64,000 bases of DNA from contig CM073594.1 in the NCBI GenBank assembly GCA_037074705.1, positions 79,981,009 through 80,045,008 on the forward strand. Direction: 5' to 3'. Every line of letters begins with the position of its first letter. The stretch's first letter is position 1. This document shows, piece after piece, positions 22,955-34,857 of the stretch. The notes beneath the pieces are model-generated. The model ran no database searches. It saw only the letters and a list, made by a program, of their open reading frames with translations, and was not told the origin of the DNA. The position numbers and the translations under genes are program-made. This DNA comes from Zhengitettix transpicula. Its lineage: Eukaryota; Arthropoda; Insecta; Orthoptera; Tetrigidae.

Positions 22955-23370
22955 TGTAGACTCTGTAGAAACCCTGTGTTTACCGATTTGTAGGGGATCT
23001 GTCACAGATCACGAGGGTTGATCTGTACTTTTGATTGGGTTCCCATCTTGTAGTAAGTAACTCCGCACTTGGGAAGGTGTTTTTCCTCGCAGTGTCTAAA
23101 GTCAGTCTAAGAGGAAGTCTTCGCGTGTGAAGGCTCCTGGACTCGATTAGAGTCAATTCTCTATTAAAATTCGTCTTTAAGTTACAAACGATTTCTGATT
23201 TGTTCAAGTGTCCGGATGGTACAATCGATACAAAGAGACCCACGTTATCGTCGTTAGTAGTTCCTTTCCTAGATTTCTTCCTCTCGAAGTTGGATTTTCC
23301 TCCCATCTAATCCTATTCAGTCTGATCATTTCCGTACCCTCGCTCAAAACTTAAAATTATTGACATCCTC
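22955..23370. repeat. tandem segmental duplication, copy 1
   Basis: Matches 23845-24300 in order: CACAGATCACG/CAGCAGATCACG, TTTTGATTGG(G)TTCCC, GTGAAGGCTCCTGG, GTTATCG, TTGGATTTTCCTCC, CAGTCTGATCATTTCC, and CGCTCAAAACT followed by ATTG(A/G)CATCCTC. A 108-codon minus-strand open frame covers it, but the copies are not conserved at codon level. Confidence 0.6.
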
Positions 23371-23844
23371 TAACTTTCGAACTAATAACGGATAAAATAA
23401 TTCAATACACTCGTGTAATTTTAAATTAGCAGTAACGACTAATTTGATTATATTCTTCCTCTCAATCATCTTCCAGTTGATCTCACATTCGTAATTATAG
23501 AAATTATATTGTGAGACAAATATATTCTATTTTTACGCTAGAGTTCACTAACCTTAGATTACTCATTGTTTTTATGATGTTCAAAAGACTCCTTTTTTGG
23601 AAAAAAAACAACTAAAACGTACTCAATCCTTACGTTACACCTCCATTCATATTGTTCTGTCGCATTAACCCTCAAATTATTCCAAATATTTATTATATAT
23701 ACTTGTGGTGGCCGTAGTGGTTCTATTATTTCGTTCTATACCGTACACTCCTGAGCAATTTCTCTTCATTTGGGCCTCGGGACGATGTGAGAGTATCAGA
23801 TTATGATAAGACGTAAACATTTATCAACCCGCGTTGAGTTTCGG

Positions 23845-24300
23845 TGCAGGCGGTGTAAGAAACCTGTGGTAACCGGTTTTGAAGGGCCCCACAGCAGATC
23901 ACGTGCGCTGAACTGGACCTTTTGATTGGTTCCCCGCCTTCTAACAATAGATTCTGCTCTTGGGAGTTTTTATAATTTTTTAAATCTTTCGAAGCTTTCA
24001 GAGTCAGTCTTGCTACTGCCGTCATTTGATTGTGAAGGCTCCTGGGCTATAACTGCTCAGTCTTATTTTCTATATTCAATTATATTTTTAACTTCAAACA
24101 GTTTTATGATTTTGTTCATATCTCTGGACGGGTTTTAGATACCAATAACCCAACGTTATCGACTTTCCTATTTTCATATCCCAGAAGTCGTCATATTGAC
24201 GCTGATGAAGAGACGGCGCTGGATTTTCCTCCAACGTAATTGTATTCAGTCTGATCATTTCCACAACTTCGCTCAAAACTAAAAGTTATTGGCATCCTCC
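23845..24300. repeat. tandem segmental duplication, copy 2
   Basis: Second copy, offset by about 900-930 bp, diverged by many indels. The best conserved part is the right end (GGATTTTCCTCC...TATTCAGTCTGATCATTTCC). Open frames on the minus strand are interrupted. Confidence 0.6.
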
Positions 24301-25162
24301 TTATTTTCATCTGTAAGTTTATTACAATACAAAGAGTTTTAGCAATATTTTCGGCATTTCTAATTCTAAATAGGGAACTAATGATTTTCTTTTCATTCCC
24401 AACATATTTTATCGTACGTTTGATGGCTTCTATGCTACGTCTGTTGTTAGTAATCTTGCATCCCTTAATAATAAAACTCTTACGAGAAATAGTAAAGTAT
24501 TTCCTTAAACTAGCAGAGTTTAAGGAGGCTAAGATATTCTAACCATACCTTGTTATTGGAGCGTTTTGCAACACCCACGAACGGAAGTTAACTACCAAAA
24601 GAGGGGTAAGATCGTGTTTGGATATGCTAAGTTAATCAATTAGAATGTTGTTGCAGTACACATTTTGAGATAAAGATGTTTACACAGAGTAGGAAGCGTG
24701 AGTACTGTCGGAATACTAATCATTAAAGCTAGGAGTCTGATTTATGTAATAGAATAAGGCACACGGCATGAAAATTCTTGAAATAATAGTTACAAACAAG
24801 GTATTAAGTTTCCATCATAAAACTGGTATTCGCTCTTTTTGACATGCATTCACCGTCTTTAAGGTACTTGATATTACAGCAATTCTTTCTAATAAACAAA
24901 AATAATTACGAAGGAATTAGGAAATTCCGCAGCAATATACATTTAAGATGGAGTTGTTTTTAGGAATATTTCGGATTATGAAAAATGATGAATACGATTA
25001 TAACTATTAGCTCAAGCAGATAAATAATATTCGTAGAACTTTGAAATTATAGCCACATTGGGAACAAACAACTCAGAGATAAATTTTTCTGGCATTCCAT
25101 TTCTTTCTTTGCTGAAGAATGTGGATTAGAAGGACGGAAATTGAAAATTTACTCGAGGGAGG
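24301..25162. other. unassigned AT-rich stretch
   Basis: No exon, RNA gene or element terminus recognised. It ends at the target duplication of the next family A copy. Confidence 0.4.
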
Positions 25163-25168
25163 AACGAG

Positions 25169-25747
25169 TTTTTTTTAGGGTAACATGATACAAGAGGGTA
25201 TTCCACATGGTGGAAACTCCCCTTTAATAGCATAGGAAAGGGATTTGAAAGTGTGGATGCGGAAGGGTAGAGGAAGGTGGCCAAGGGTAAACTAGAGCCC
25301 CCGGGCTATAGTTTAAGGATCCTACCCGGCATTCACCTAAAGAAATGCAGGACAAACAAACCCTAGAAAAACCTGCATCAGGTAGGTCGGGCTTTGGGTA
25401 CTTGTCCAACGCACTTCCGATAGCGGGAGAGGAGTTTTTTGTGGGGACGCAGCATTCCCTTCTCCGTGCCGCGACCAGTTTAGGAGGCAGCTGGCCGACT
25501 ATTCCAATGGGAATAGCGGACAACTCTCACCGTATGCCCAATGTCTGTGATCCCGGAACAAACACCTCTCAAATCAGGCCGAAGTGCCTCGGCTTGTGGG
25601 AACCTTTGTTCAAAGACGGAGAGAGGAAAAGGCATCCCCAAAGGTAGCTCCTTCCTGTCTCTCCTACAAGGTTCTGCCTGCGAGAGAACATCCCTCTCAA
25701 GTACTGCCTGCGAGAGAATAGCCCTCGCAGTGCAAAAGCCGGGGAGA
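25169..25747 (-). mobile_element. family A retroposon, near full length, with target duplication
   Basis: Begins with eight Ts (the complement of a poly(A) tail) and runs through all family A blocks. At the far end it has two CTGCCTGCGAGAGAA repeats and CCCTCGCAG. AACGAG occurs on both sides (25163-25168 and 25748-25753), a plausible 6-bp target duplication. The 579-bp length and terminal A-run fit a SINE-like retroposon or the 3' tail of an unseen LINE. Short open frames occur on both strands but differ between copies. Confidence 0.8.
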
Positions 25748-25753
25748 AACGAG

Positions 25754-26137
25754 TAATTCATCAACCTTTATAATACAAGCTTTCAATCAGTTCAAAGCAA
25801 GAGACCCTACAAACATGACGGACCTAATCGGTAATTATTGAATGTTTTGGTCGTAGTGTCTAATAATAAAATATTTGAAAATTGTATGAAAACTCCCCAT
25901 ATTCATGAAGAGTCCTTAATTGCATGTCGAATCATCTCTTTCCGGACAATAAAACCATGGTGTGCAACCTAGCAGTTAATGCAGTCAAATTATCTCCTCA
26001 ATTGTATCATTATGATAACCTTCATAAAATTGTTAATATATTTATTCCAAATTATTCCCAGTTAAAATCTATTAACAAATATATAAGAAGCACTTAAAAT
26101 TGGCTGATTTTTCGTTTTCTAAATAGTCAGAATATAT
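25754..26137. other. AT-rich unassigned stretch
   Basis: Nothing recognisable. It ends at AATATAT before the 3' terminus of the minus-oriented family C copy. Confidence 0.4.
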
Positions 26138-26976
26138 TGTAATGATTATATTTAAACGTCAATTATTTAATTAACAGTGCCTCACGTTGAGGTCGCCAAA
26201 ATGAAATAATCAGGTGATAAAGAATTAACTAAACAAAATCAAAATGGCCGCACGTTGATGTGCCAAAATGTAGAAAATAGAATGACAAACAATTTAAAAT
26301 GAAATTATATTAAAGTTACCCCGCGTTGACTGCTTCACTTCAATTTTACAAGAAAGGATATCAATAAAATTTTATTCAATTACACAAACTCATTAATTTA
26401 TTATATTAAAATAATTCAAATTACAAAATAATTACTCGCCGACCTTTTACATTTATTTCATACAAACAAACAAATTTTCTCTTGTTCTCAGGGTCGTTTT
26501 CTGGGCCTTTTAAATAAAGAATGTTTTACTCCTTTTTCAAACTATCAAATTACAACTTGATATTTCACAAATTTTAGAAATAATCGAAATATGACCATTT
26601 TATCTTTAATCTAACGTTTACAAAATAATTTAAATGATTTATAACTCACACTTATCCTTGGTACCTGGGCTATCGAATCCTTTCATCGACACACACTCTC
26701 AATTTTAAAAATAAATAATAAGACAGGCCATTCTTAAACTAAATTTACACGTCACTTTTGATTTACAATATTGGCAGCAACTCGTAGACGAACTTTACCA
26801 CCAATTACTCCAATTTTGCTGTGATACAGGAATTCCTCCTCGTAGACCTTTAGGATTTTTTGTCGTAACCTGTAGTAACACTCGGAAATCTTTCTGAGGC
26901 ACCATCTGCGTGAATACCGTCAAGGTTTAATTTTTAAATATGTCTCTTTTATTTAGGTTACGACCGCTTGCTGTCG

Positions 26977-27545
26977 GTTTTCTTTTTTAGGGCAACAGGC
27001 TACATGAGGGTAATCCACGTGGTGGAAACTCCCCATTAATAGCATAGGAAGGGATTTGAAAGTGGGGATGCGGAAAGGTAGAGGAAGGTTGCCAAGGGTT
27101 AACTAGGGCCCCCGGGCTATAGTTTAAGGATCCTACTCGGCATTCGCCTAAAAGTAAAGCAGGGAAAACCCTAGAAAAACCTTCATCAGGTAAGTCGGGC
27201 ATTGGGTACTTGTCCCACGCCCTTCCGATAGCGGGAGAAGAGTTTGGAGTGGGGTCTCAGCATTCCCTTCTCCGTGCCTCGACCAGTTTAGGAGGCAGCT
27301 GGCCGACTGTTCCAATGGGAACAGCGAACAACTCTTACCGTATGCCCAATGACTGCGACCCCAGAACATACACCTCTCAAAACAGGCCGAGGTGCCTCAG
27401 CTTGAGGGAACCTTAGTTCAAAAACGGAGAGGAAAAGGCATCCCCAACGGTAGCCCCTCTTCCTGTCTCTCTTACAAGGTTCTACCTGCGAGAGAACATC
27501 TCTGGCAAGTACTGCCTGCGAGAGAATAGCCCTCGCTGACCTGCT
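26977..27545 (-). mobile_element. family A retroposon with a 13-bp target duplication
   Basis: CCGCTTGCTGTCG flanks both sides (26964-26976 and 27546-27558). Next to the left duplicate is the T-rich tail GTTTTCTTTTTTAGGGC; the right end is ACTGCCTGCGAGAGAATAGCCC. The long exact duplication and A-tail (on the minus strand) are the signature of target-primed retroposition by LINE machinery. This is the best-defined copy for the element's borders. Confidence 0.88.
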
Positions 27546-27594
27546 CCGCTTGCTGTCGTTTCTTAATGCTGACGGCTATTTAACTTTATTTAAT

Positions 27595-28106
27595 CCTCTC
27601 GCAGGTAAACCTTCCCGGAGAGCTCTGGCGGGGGCTACCTTTGGGGATGCCTTCACAACTCTCTGGTTTTTGAAGTAAGGTTCCCACATGCCGAGGCACC
27701 TCGGTCTGTTTTGGGAGGTGTATGTTTCCGGGGTCACAGACCTTGGGCATACGGTAAGGGTTCCTGTTGGAATAGTCGGCCAGCTGCCTCCTAAACTGGC
27801 CAAGGCACGGCGAGGGGTAAGCTGCGACCCCACAGCAAACCCCTCTCCCGCCATCGGAAGGGCGTGGGACAAGTACCAAATGCCCGACCTACCTGATGCA
27901 GGTTTTTAAAAGGTTTGTTCTGCCTTACTTTTAGGCGAATGCCTGGTAGGATCCTTAAACTATCGCCCGGGGACCTAGTTACGCCTTGGCTACCTTCCTA
28001 TACCCTTTCGCATCCCCCCTTTCTAATCCCTTTCCTATGCTATAAGAGGGGAGTTGCCGCTATGTGGATTACCGTATACATAGCCTTCCTACACGAAAAA
28101 AAAAAA
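27595..28106 (+). mobile_element. family A retroposon, plus orientation
   Basis: Starts CCTCTCGCAGG, has GGAGAGCTCTGG, TACCTTTGGGGATGCC and GCTGCCTCCTAAACTGG, and ends TACACG plus a run of 12 As. No convincing target duplication found. It lies opposite in direction to the copy 50 bp to its left, inside the same family C unit. Confidence 0.82.
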
Positions 28107-28332
28107 TAATTGAAATCGTCTTTCTAACACGACCACTTTCTGTCGTGTCTGACCGCCGACTCTGAAATTTACCAACTCACGTCTTCTACCTCCGTCTGAG
28201 CGCGCTATGTCTAACAATACTTAACCTGTTTCATTATAGTCCAGTCATGTGTCTTTGTGTTTCTTTGACGATAACAATTCCAGTTCAAACAGTTTATAAT
28301 TATTAAATATTAATTGCCCTTAAATTATTACA

Positions 28333-29835
28333 TTATATTTCTATATATCAAAATTTAGATTAATTAAAATTAAGTATAAATAATTAGTTTGACCGATACA
28401 TCAAAAGTCACAATTTTGTAAACAAAATTTATTAATAGAATCTCTGCGTCGTTTGATGAAACCAGACAAGGATTTAGAATAAAAAATTACAGAAAAATGT
28501 ATTTTATAATAGATGAAATGATGACATAGCACTGAAAAGTATTGTATGTATTTTAGTAATTAATTTTAGCTAATTTAATCTACTTAAAAAATTGAATAGG
28601 GTAGAGGTTGGTCAGTAAGATATTTTCTCCTTCCCTCTTCGAGGGTGAAAATGCAAATTACTCCTCCTTCTACTAGACAATCGGAGGACAATCGAACCAA
28701 GATTTTCGTTTAAATCGTGTACTGTCTGGCACCGCTATTAATCCCCAGCTATTCCACTTCTTTGACTGACGCTACCAAAAGCGAGTTCAATAGCACTTTC
28801 AGTAAAATCACGGGCTACAACACTAAAAATTATGGCAATCGTCATCTGTATTATTTTAAGAAGTAATCACTACTTGATGATTATATCCGGATTTTCCCAC
28901 GTTGCCATACTGAATCATACAAGTGCTTTTAGAGAACCGTTTTCCTTTGTATACAGACTAGGAATGGGCCTTCCAAAAGTATTTTTATTAGCTGGATGCC
29001 CGCAACGGATTCGGGGATGTTGGTATCCATGCGCTTTCATTCCAGAGAGTCAGGCGGGTTTCTCCAACGTTGCAATATATATTCCGGCTTACTGGAAGTG
29101 AATATCATTCTCCCAGTAATCAAATATATGACGCGGTTACTAAGAAAACGTTAATTTCTATCAAAAAATTGGATTTTGATCTCTTCAGTTTTTCATATTT
29201 TTCTATCAAGAACATGATAAAAATTTTAATAAGTTAAATACTGACAAATTAAACATTAAAAGACTCAAATCTGTTCAATACCAATTAAAAATATCCATTT
29301 CAGTTTAAATTAATGGTGTCTGTGAGGTTAAGATAGCGGCACCATTTCTGAGCTTAACAAAATGTTTCAATGTGCAAATTTGTAATTTGGTAGAGGATTA
29401 CTATAAATGCAAGGTTTATAACATAAATTAAAAGTCTTACAATAATAATAATAAATCTTTGAGATTACAATTGTAATTTTTTTTTACAATAATAGCTTTA
29501 TTGTGAGATCTTATTTTCACCATTTCACTCATCAATATCGAAAATTATTACTTTCCTCAGCCAAACGTTTGACATTAACCCGATCGAAATTTTGATCGTG
29601 TATGTAAAAAGGCTTCGTCACAACTGAATGTTTCTGTACAGGATGTTTCAAATTGGAAAAATCTGAGTTTTTAAAGCACTTTCCGTCTGTCCCATACAGC
29701 ATCCTTCGGAACCCAAGCAATCGATCTTGTAAATAATGTTGTACTGTCAAAAGTCTGGATAAGATCCTCAAAATTACTTACAACTATTGGATTATTACAT
29801 AAACTTAAAACAAACTTAACGCCATAACTTGCATA
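28333..29835. other. unassigned non-coding stretch
   Basis: Mostly AT-rich. 28610-29100 has more balanced composition and is not repeated in the window. An 89-codon open frame there has no recognisable domain. Confidence 0.35.
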
Positions 29836-30831
29836 CCACTGTGATCAAAAAGTAAGGTGAAATTGTCATTTAAAACTCCCGGGTATTAGGAAGGCAGGTA
29901 TTTTTTTTCTTGGGTTGGTAGGACTGTCTATAATATTTGCCAAGCGTCTGTTTCTTAAAAGAAGAACTTGCATTAAATTTTGTTTGCGGAACGAATATTC
30001 TTGTGCGGACACGTTATAAATGTTGCGGAAGGCCTCTGGTGATCTAACTCTGGCACAAAAAAACGTTTATAAGTGGTAAAACGCATTCAAAGAACGTCGA
30101 GAACACGTTGAAGACGAACCGCGCACTAAACGATCATCAACGTCTACCGACGAGGGCCACGTCAAACAAATCAAAGATTTGGTGCTTGAAAATCGTCGAT
30201 GGACAATTAGAGATCTCGCTGATAGTGTCGGAATATCATTTGGCTCAGCCCAAACCATTTTGAAGAATGTTTTGTGCATCAAACGCGTCAAGTCTCGATT
30301 GGTGCCAAAATCGCTCAATCTTTTGGAAAAATAGCGTCGCGTTGATGTGTGTGAAACGTTGCTGTCTGACTATCAGGACCACTTGAAATGCATCATTACT
30401 GGAGACGAGACTTGGTTTTACGCATACGACCCTGAAACCACCGACCAATCCAGCGAATATCGTTCAAAAGGTGAAGCAAGACCGAAAATCAAGGTCATGT
30501 TGACAGATTTCTTTGATTATCGTGGTGTGGTGCTCTATGAATTCCTTCCGCCGGGCCAAACTGTCAACAAAGAATATTATTTGAGCGTTGTGCGTCGTTT
30601 GCGTGAGGCTAATCGTCTGAAACGGCTGGAATTATGGGCGAACAACTCTTGGTTCCTTCATCACGATAATGCACCATGTCATACTGCATTGGTTCTTCGC
30701 GACTTTTTTTTGCCAAAAACTCGACTTATATCGTTCCGCAACCACCGTATTCGCCTGATTTGGCTCCGTGCGACTTCTGGCTATTCAGCAAACTGAAGAG
30801 GCCAATGCCGTTTTGACACGATTGAGGAGAT
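29836..30831 (+). mobile_element. mariner element, 3'-truncated
   Basis: Left terminal repeat CCACTGTGATCAAAAAGTAAGG starts after TA (29834-29835). The transposase region follows and homology ends at about 30831, shortly after the CDFWLF block. The C-terminus and right terminal repeat are gone. Internal sequence closely matches the other three mariner copies. Confidence 0.9.
30020..30831 (+). pseudogene. mariner DD34D-type transposase, inactivated
   Basis: After ATG-LRKA (30020) a TAA replaces the expected Tyr codon of the WYN motif and a TAG interrupts near 30332. From 30347 the frame is open: ITGDETW (first catalytic Asp), KIKVMLTDFFDYRGVVLYEF and HHDNAPCHTA (second Asp). A one-base slip in a run of eight Ts (about 30703) shifts the frame; past it the sequence reads PPYSPDLAPCDFWLF with the third Asp. 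A small deletion follows at PMP. The catalytic triad is present but the gene cannot make a full protein. Confidence 0.9.
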
Positions 30832-31182
30832 TTATATTTTATATTTTCCAAATGGTATTGAAGAGATTAGAGTGTTTTAATTATGTTTTGGTTTGATTAA
30901 ATTTAAGCTAATTACCTATTTTTTCTCCTTTTTTTGTTTTTTAATGTAATTTGCCATTATTTAATTTACCATTAATTTTTTAGATGTTCTTAATTTCTTT
31001 TCGAAAATTAATGTTTTCCTATTAATTGTATAGTAATTTCATTAATTTTATTTGACTCAATGGGCATCAAATTTATTATTGTTTGTATTAATGGTCAGAT
31101 AATTTTTATAATATATTTTTCGGTAGTAAAGATTAAACTGATGTGGACATAATCAGTCATTTAATGAAATAATAATATATAT
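30832..31182. other. AT-rich unassigned stretch
   Basis: Sequence between the truncated mariner and the next family C copy. No features seen. Confidence 0.4.
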
Positions 31183-32200
31183 TGTAATGCCAATTAATTA
31201 GGCCATTAATTGTATGGACATAAAATTTGAATTGTTTGATAAATCCATTATAGCGGTCTGATCGAAAAAAAGCAACAATGGAAAGGGGCGTTCAGCCGCT
31301 TTTGTTGAAAAGTCAAAATGGCGTTTGCGCGCATGAAAGTCTAGCAGTTTACGTCTATAGCCAGCCAGGAAAGGAAGTCAGTTTTCTTTACGTCTAAAGC
31401 CAGCTAGGATAGAGTTGGTGATGAAAGATTGCGGTGGATGGATGAAGTTTATCTGGTGAGCAGCGAAGAGCGGAATAGTGAAGTTGACAGTTTAAGTCTA
31501 CAGCAAGGAGCTAAAGAAAAGTTAGTTCGTTCCGAAAGAATAAACAGTTAAAATAAATCTTCAAGGAGCTACGTTGCAGTTTAAGTCGAAATCAGTAAAA
31601 GACTAATTAATCTACGAATCATAGGGTTCCTGTAAAGCAAGTAGACATCAGATAGCTGACATTCAGGAGGATCATCAGAGTTCCTGGGAGAATATCAATT
31701 TTAACTTCAATAGTGTAAAATCTGTGAGTCGACGTTTAGAATCAGTGGATATTTTTGCAATAGTGTACTTACGAAACCAAAAAGAATGTTGGTACCAGCT
31801 TGTCATTATGTAAGTAACATAATTTTGAATAATATTGTAAACGCAAATTAAAGGATAAAGTCAGATTACGTTATCTTTTAAATTGTCAATCAGAGTTAAT
31901 TTCTTTACTTTTAATTTATTTCATTCTATCGACATATTGTTTAGGTAAATTGTAAACTGTTTTGTTAATAAGATTTTAAATCAAATTGTTGTGTTCATTA
32001 TCAAACACAGTCAAGGCCCTGAGAGGAGAGATCTCAAATTTTGTTGTAATTATCTTTATTGCCACAAAATAAAATAAAAATATTTTGTTTGCTAATTTTT
32101 GATTATTATTTCATTTAATAAACGACTTACTATTTGATTATTACATAAATGGCGCATCAACGTGATTAAATTAAATAAAGTTCAGTATTTGATTATTACA
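31183..32200 (+). mobile_element. family C LTR-like repeat
   Basis: 1018 bp from TGTAATGCCAATTAATTAGG to GATTATTACA, with AATATATAT on the left and GTATATATTG on the right. Very similar to the copy at 43175: shared GGACATAAAATTTGAATTG, AATCCATTATAGC, GTGAGTCGAC, TGGTACCAGCT, AAGGCCCTGAGAGGAGAG and TTGCCACAAAATAA. Near the end, GGCGCATCAACGTGATTAAA matches the primer-site-like motif. No coding sequence. Confidence 0.65.
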
Positions 32201-33172
32201 GTATATATTGTAATTTTAGGCAAAGGGTGCACTGAATCCTCTCGTTAAGCTTTATAGAAAGAAGTCCGATAGTATTAGATGCAGACAACTACAATGGTGG
32301 TTCATTTCTATTATTGTCTGTCTGATTCTCTCCTTGGAACTAATATTTATAAAAATTGACGCCGAGCATTATTCCTCATTTCCGGCAGTTCTTTTATTCA
32401 ATTAAAGGAGATTGATTGTCTTTCCGGTCTTCAATGGTGATTGTATTAAAATACTTTAATTTATCGTTGATTATTTCGAATTCCAATATCGGCAGAAACG
32501 AGTGTGCCGGAATTCCTTCCAATTAAAAGCCCGCAGGGTCCTCGCCAGTAAGTGGCATGTTTTGGGTGTGGAGCCAGCCGATTTGTAGCAATCGTTGCGA
32601 TAACACATGGCCGCGGTATTATTCATCAATCTCTTGGATCCAGCGGCGTTGCACGCTGTGATGTATGAGAGCGGGCTTGCCTGTCAAGATCCCGCGGCGC
32701 GCTCGTCACTTGTCAGTCAATACGGGGCCAGCGATGCTCGCTTGTCTCGCTAATTAATTTCCTCGACTGGCCAGCAGATAGCGCCGAGCGTGATGCTGCC
32801 TTGATTTATGACTCCTCAACCCTTCCTCCCCAGGCCACACACTTCAGCTCCGCTCACATCAACTGCTTAACTGATCTTATGGAACACTCGAGCGATTCTG
32901 CACAGCTGACTCCGGCTTAATCAAACATCATAGCCCCACCTCCCCGTCACAGACACGGAAAATATTTTATGAAGATGACGATAAATCTCATGCCTTACAA
33001 ATGCGCTGGGCTACTAAAGTTTTGTGACGTGCCTGACGGAAAGTGATGACCGTCAAAATTTCGTGGAACGAATGGACTATACTCCGTTATAAATTAGAAG
33101 TTTCCTCGAATATCCACGGGGAGAGAGGCTCTGTTACCACAACAGAATACACTAAACAAACGACCTATATGT
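32201..33172. other. unique GC-rich non-coding block, candidate regulatory region
   Basis: About 32510-33130 is GC-richer than its surroundings and shares nothing with the repeat families. It has AT-rich homeodomain-like cores (GCTAATTAATTTCC) among GC-rich DNA. No splice-framed exon found. It is a candidate conserved non-coding element. Confidence 0.3.
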
Positions 33173-33330
33173 TGTAGTAATTAAAAGGCAATTAATAATT
33201 AAAAAATTGTGAACTTGAATTGTTATCGGCAAACAGACACAAATCACACACAAGAATGGACAAGAACAACAGGTCTAAAGCATTGTAGGACTGTTAGCGC
33301 GCTGAGAACGTATAGAGCAGTTGGCGGCGA
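33173..33330 (+). mobile_element. family C repeat, 5' piece left of the jockey insertion
   Basis: TGTAGTAATTAAAAGGCAATTA and TTGAATTGTTATCGGC match the 5' end of family C (compare 14950 and the complement near 28332). It stops at the target duplication of the jockey element, and the rest resumes at 35104. Confidence 0.6.
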
Positions 33331-34857
33331 GCAAAAAGCCAACCTTTTAGGTAAACTTCTTTCTACTCAGTTTAAACCTTTTCCGTCTTCCAATCCTACA
33401 CTTGACAGTCTTATTCACAACTCACTGTCAACCGCCAAAAAAGAGCTAAATCCTCCACCCCTATTCGTCTTTAATGAAGTAGTGAAAACAATTTCGAAGT
33501 TAAAAAACAAAACAGCTCCCGGAAACGACCTAATCAACTCAAACCACCTCAAACATCTTCCCAAAAAAGCCCTTGTCCTACTAACAAACATATATAACGC
33601 AATACTAATAACCTCAAAAATTCCCAATAACTGGAAATTAGCTACAATAATAATGATTAATAAACCCGATAAGCTAAAATCCAATCCCACCAACTATAGA
33701 CCAATCAGCCTTCTCCCTATACTTTCTAAAGTCTTTGAAAAACTACTCCTGCCCAGACTCAAAAACCAACTTTCCCACCTTATACCCAACCAACAATTTG
33801 GCTTTCGGAACAATCACTCCTGTCCCCAACTGATCAACATCCTGACAGAAACGATCATCAACTCTTTTGAAGAAAAAAAGATTTGTATAGCGACTTTCCT
33901 AGATTCCGAAAAAGCCTTCGATAAAGTTCACTACCCTTCTCTCCTGTTTAAAATCAAACCCCACCTCTCCCATCACTACTTAAACCTTCTCTCCAATTAC
34001 GTCACCAATCGATCCTACAGAGTTAAAATAGACAATTATTTCTCTCCACTACATCCTGTACTCTCAGGCGTCCCACAAGGAAGTGTAATTGGTCCGTTAC
34101 TCTACTCCATCTACACCCACGACATTCCTATTATCCCCTCTACTACCACCTCAATATTCGCAGACGATATCGCTATCACTTCGCACTCTCATGACTTCCA
34201 AACCGCAACAAACCACCTTCAAACTTCCTTAAACCTTATTTCAATCTGGGCCAACGACTGGCGCATAGTCATCAATCCTTCCAAATCTGTAACCGTTCCC
34301 TTCTCCCTGAAAAGAAAAGGCTACGACCTATCAGTCACTATCAACAACTCCACCATCCCTACTAAATCTTCCCATAAATACCTCGGCTTAACCCTAGACT
34401 CCAAACTAACATGGTCCCTTCACACTTCCCATCTTAAAAAAATAATTCTCCACAGATTCCACAAGCTAAAACCATTACTGAACCCGAAATCTCCTTTATC
34501 CTCACAACAAAAAAACTCCTTTACACATCCCTCATATATCCCCTCTGGTTTTATGCCTGCCATATATGGGGTTCGGCCGCTACCACCCACATAAATAAAA
34601 TTCAAATATCGCAAAATAAAATTCTCCGCTTTATAACTAACTGTCCCTGGTACGTTACTAACTCTAGAATCCACAATGACCTTAATATTCCCTCAACCCA
34701 AAAAACTATAATTCAAACCGCCCTAATCCAACGTCATAGAAATCTCCACCACTTCAATCCCATTATCTCAAATACAGAATCCCATCCTCCTCCACCTAAA
34801 CCTCTCAGAAGGCTAAAAAGAAAAAGACAAATTGACCTGGCAACCAGAGCAAATTAA
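33331..34857 (+). pseudogene. jockey reverse transcriptase, one frameshift
   Basis: The frame open from the insertion point encodes the reverse transcriptase fingers and palm: PDKLKSNPTNYRPISLLPIL, QQFGFRNNHS, FLDSEKAFDKV, SGVPQGSVIGPLLYSIY and the catalytic FADDIAI, then the thumb (NPSKS, YLGLTLD). At about 34507-34514 an extra A in a homopolymer shifts the frame, so the apparent protein ends early at 34594. In the next frame the C-terminus continues (IYPLWFYACHIWGS, CPWYVTNSRIHNDLNIPS) to a TAA at 34855-34857. The endonuclease and ORF1 are lost by 5' truncation. Confidence 0.92.

Larger units (their letters stand above)
26138..28332 (-). mobile_element. family C LTR-like repeat interrupted by two family A retroposons
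   Basis: Plus-strand start TGTAATGATTATATTTAAACG is the complement of a family C 3' end. Three degenerate primer-site-like segments follow (CTCACGTTGAGGTCGCCAAAATG, GCACGTTGATGTGCC, CGCGTTGACTG), then TCAGGGTCGTTTTCTGGGCC (complement of the GGCCCAG...CCCTGA landmark). Family A copies fill 26977-27545 and 27595-28106. Beyond them the complement reads TGTAATAATTTAAGGGCAATTA and GGAATTGTTATCG, closely matching the 5' end of the copy at 33173. Without the inserts the unit is about 1.1 kb. Confidence 0.6.

Noticed and set aside
30347..30796. A host SETMAR-like gene (149-codon open frame with catalytic motifs)
   Set aside because: It is the middle of a mariner transposase with TIR, upstream stops, a frameshift and a truncated end.
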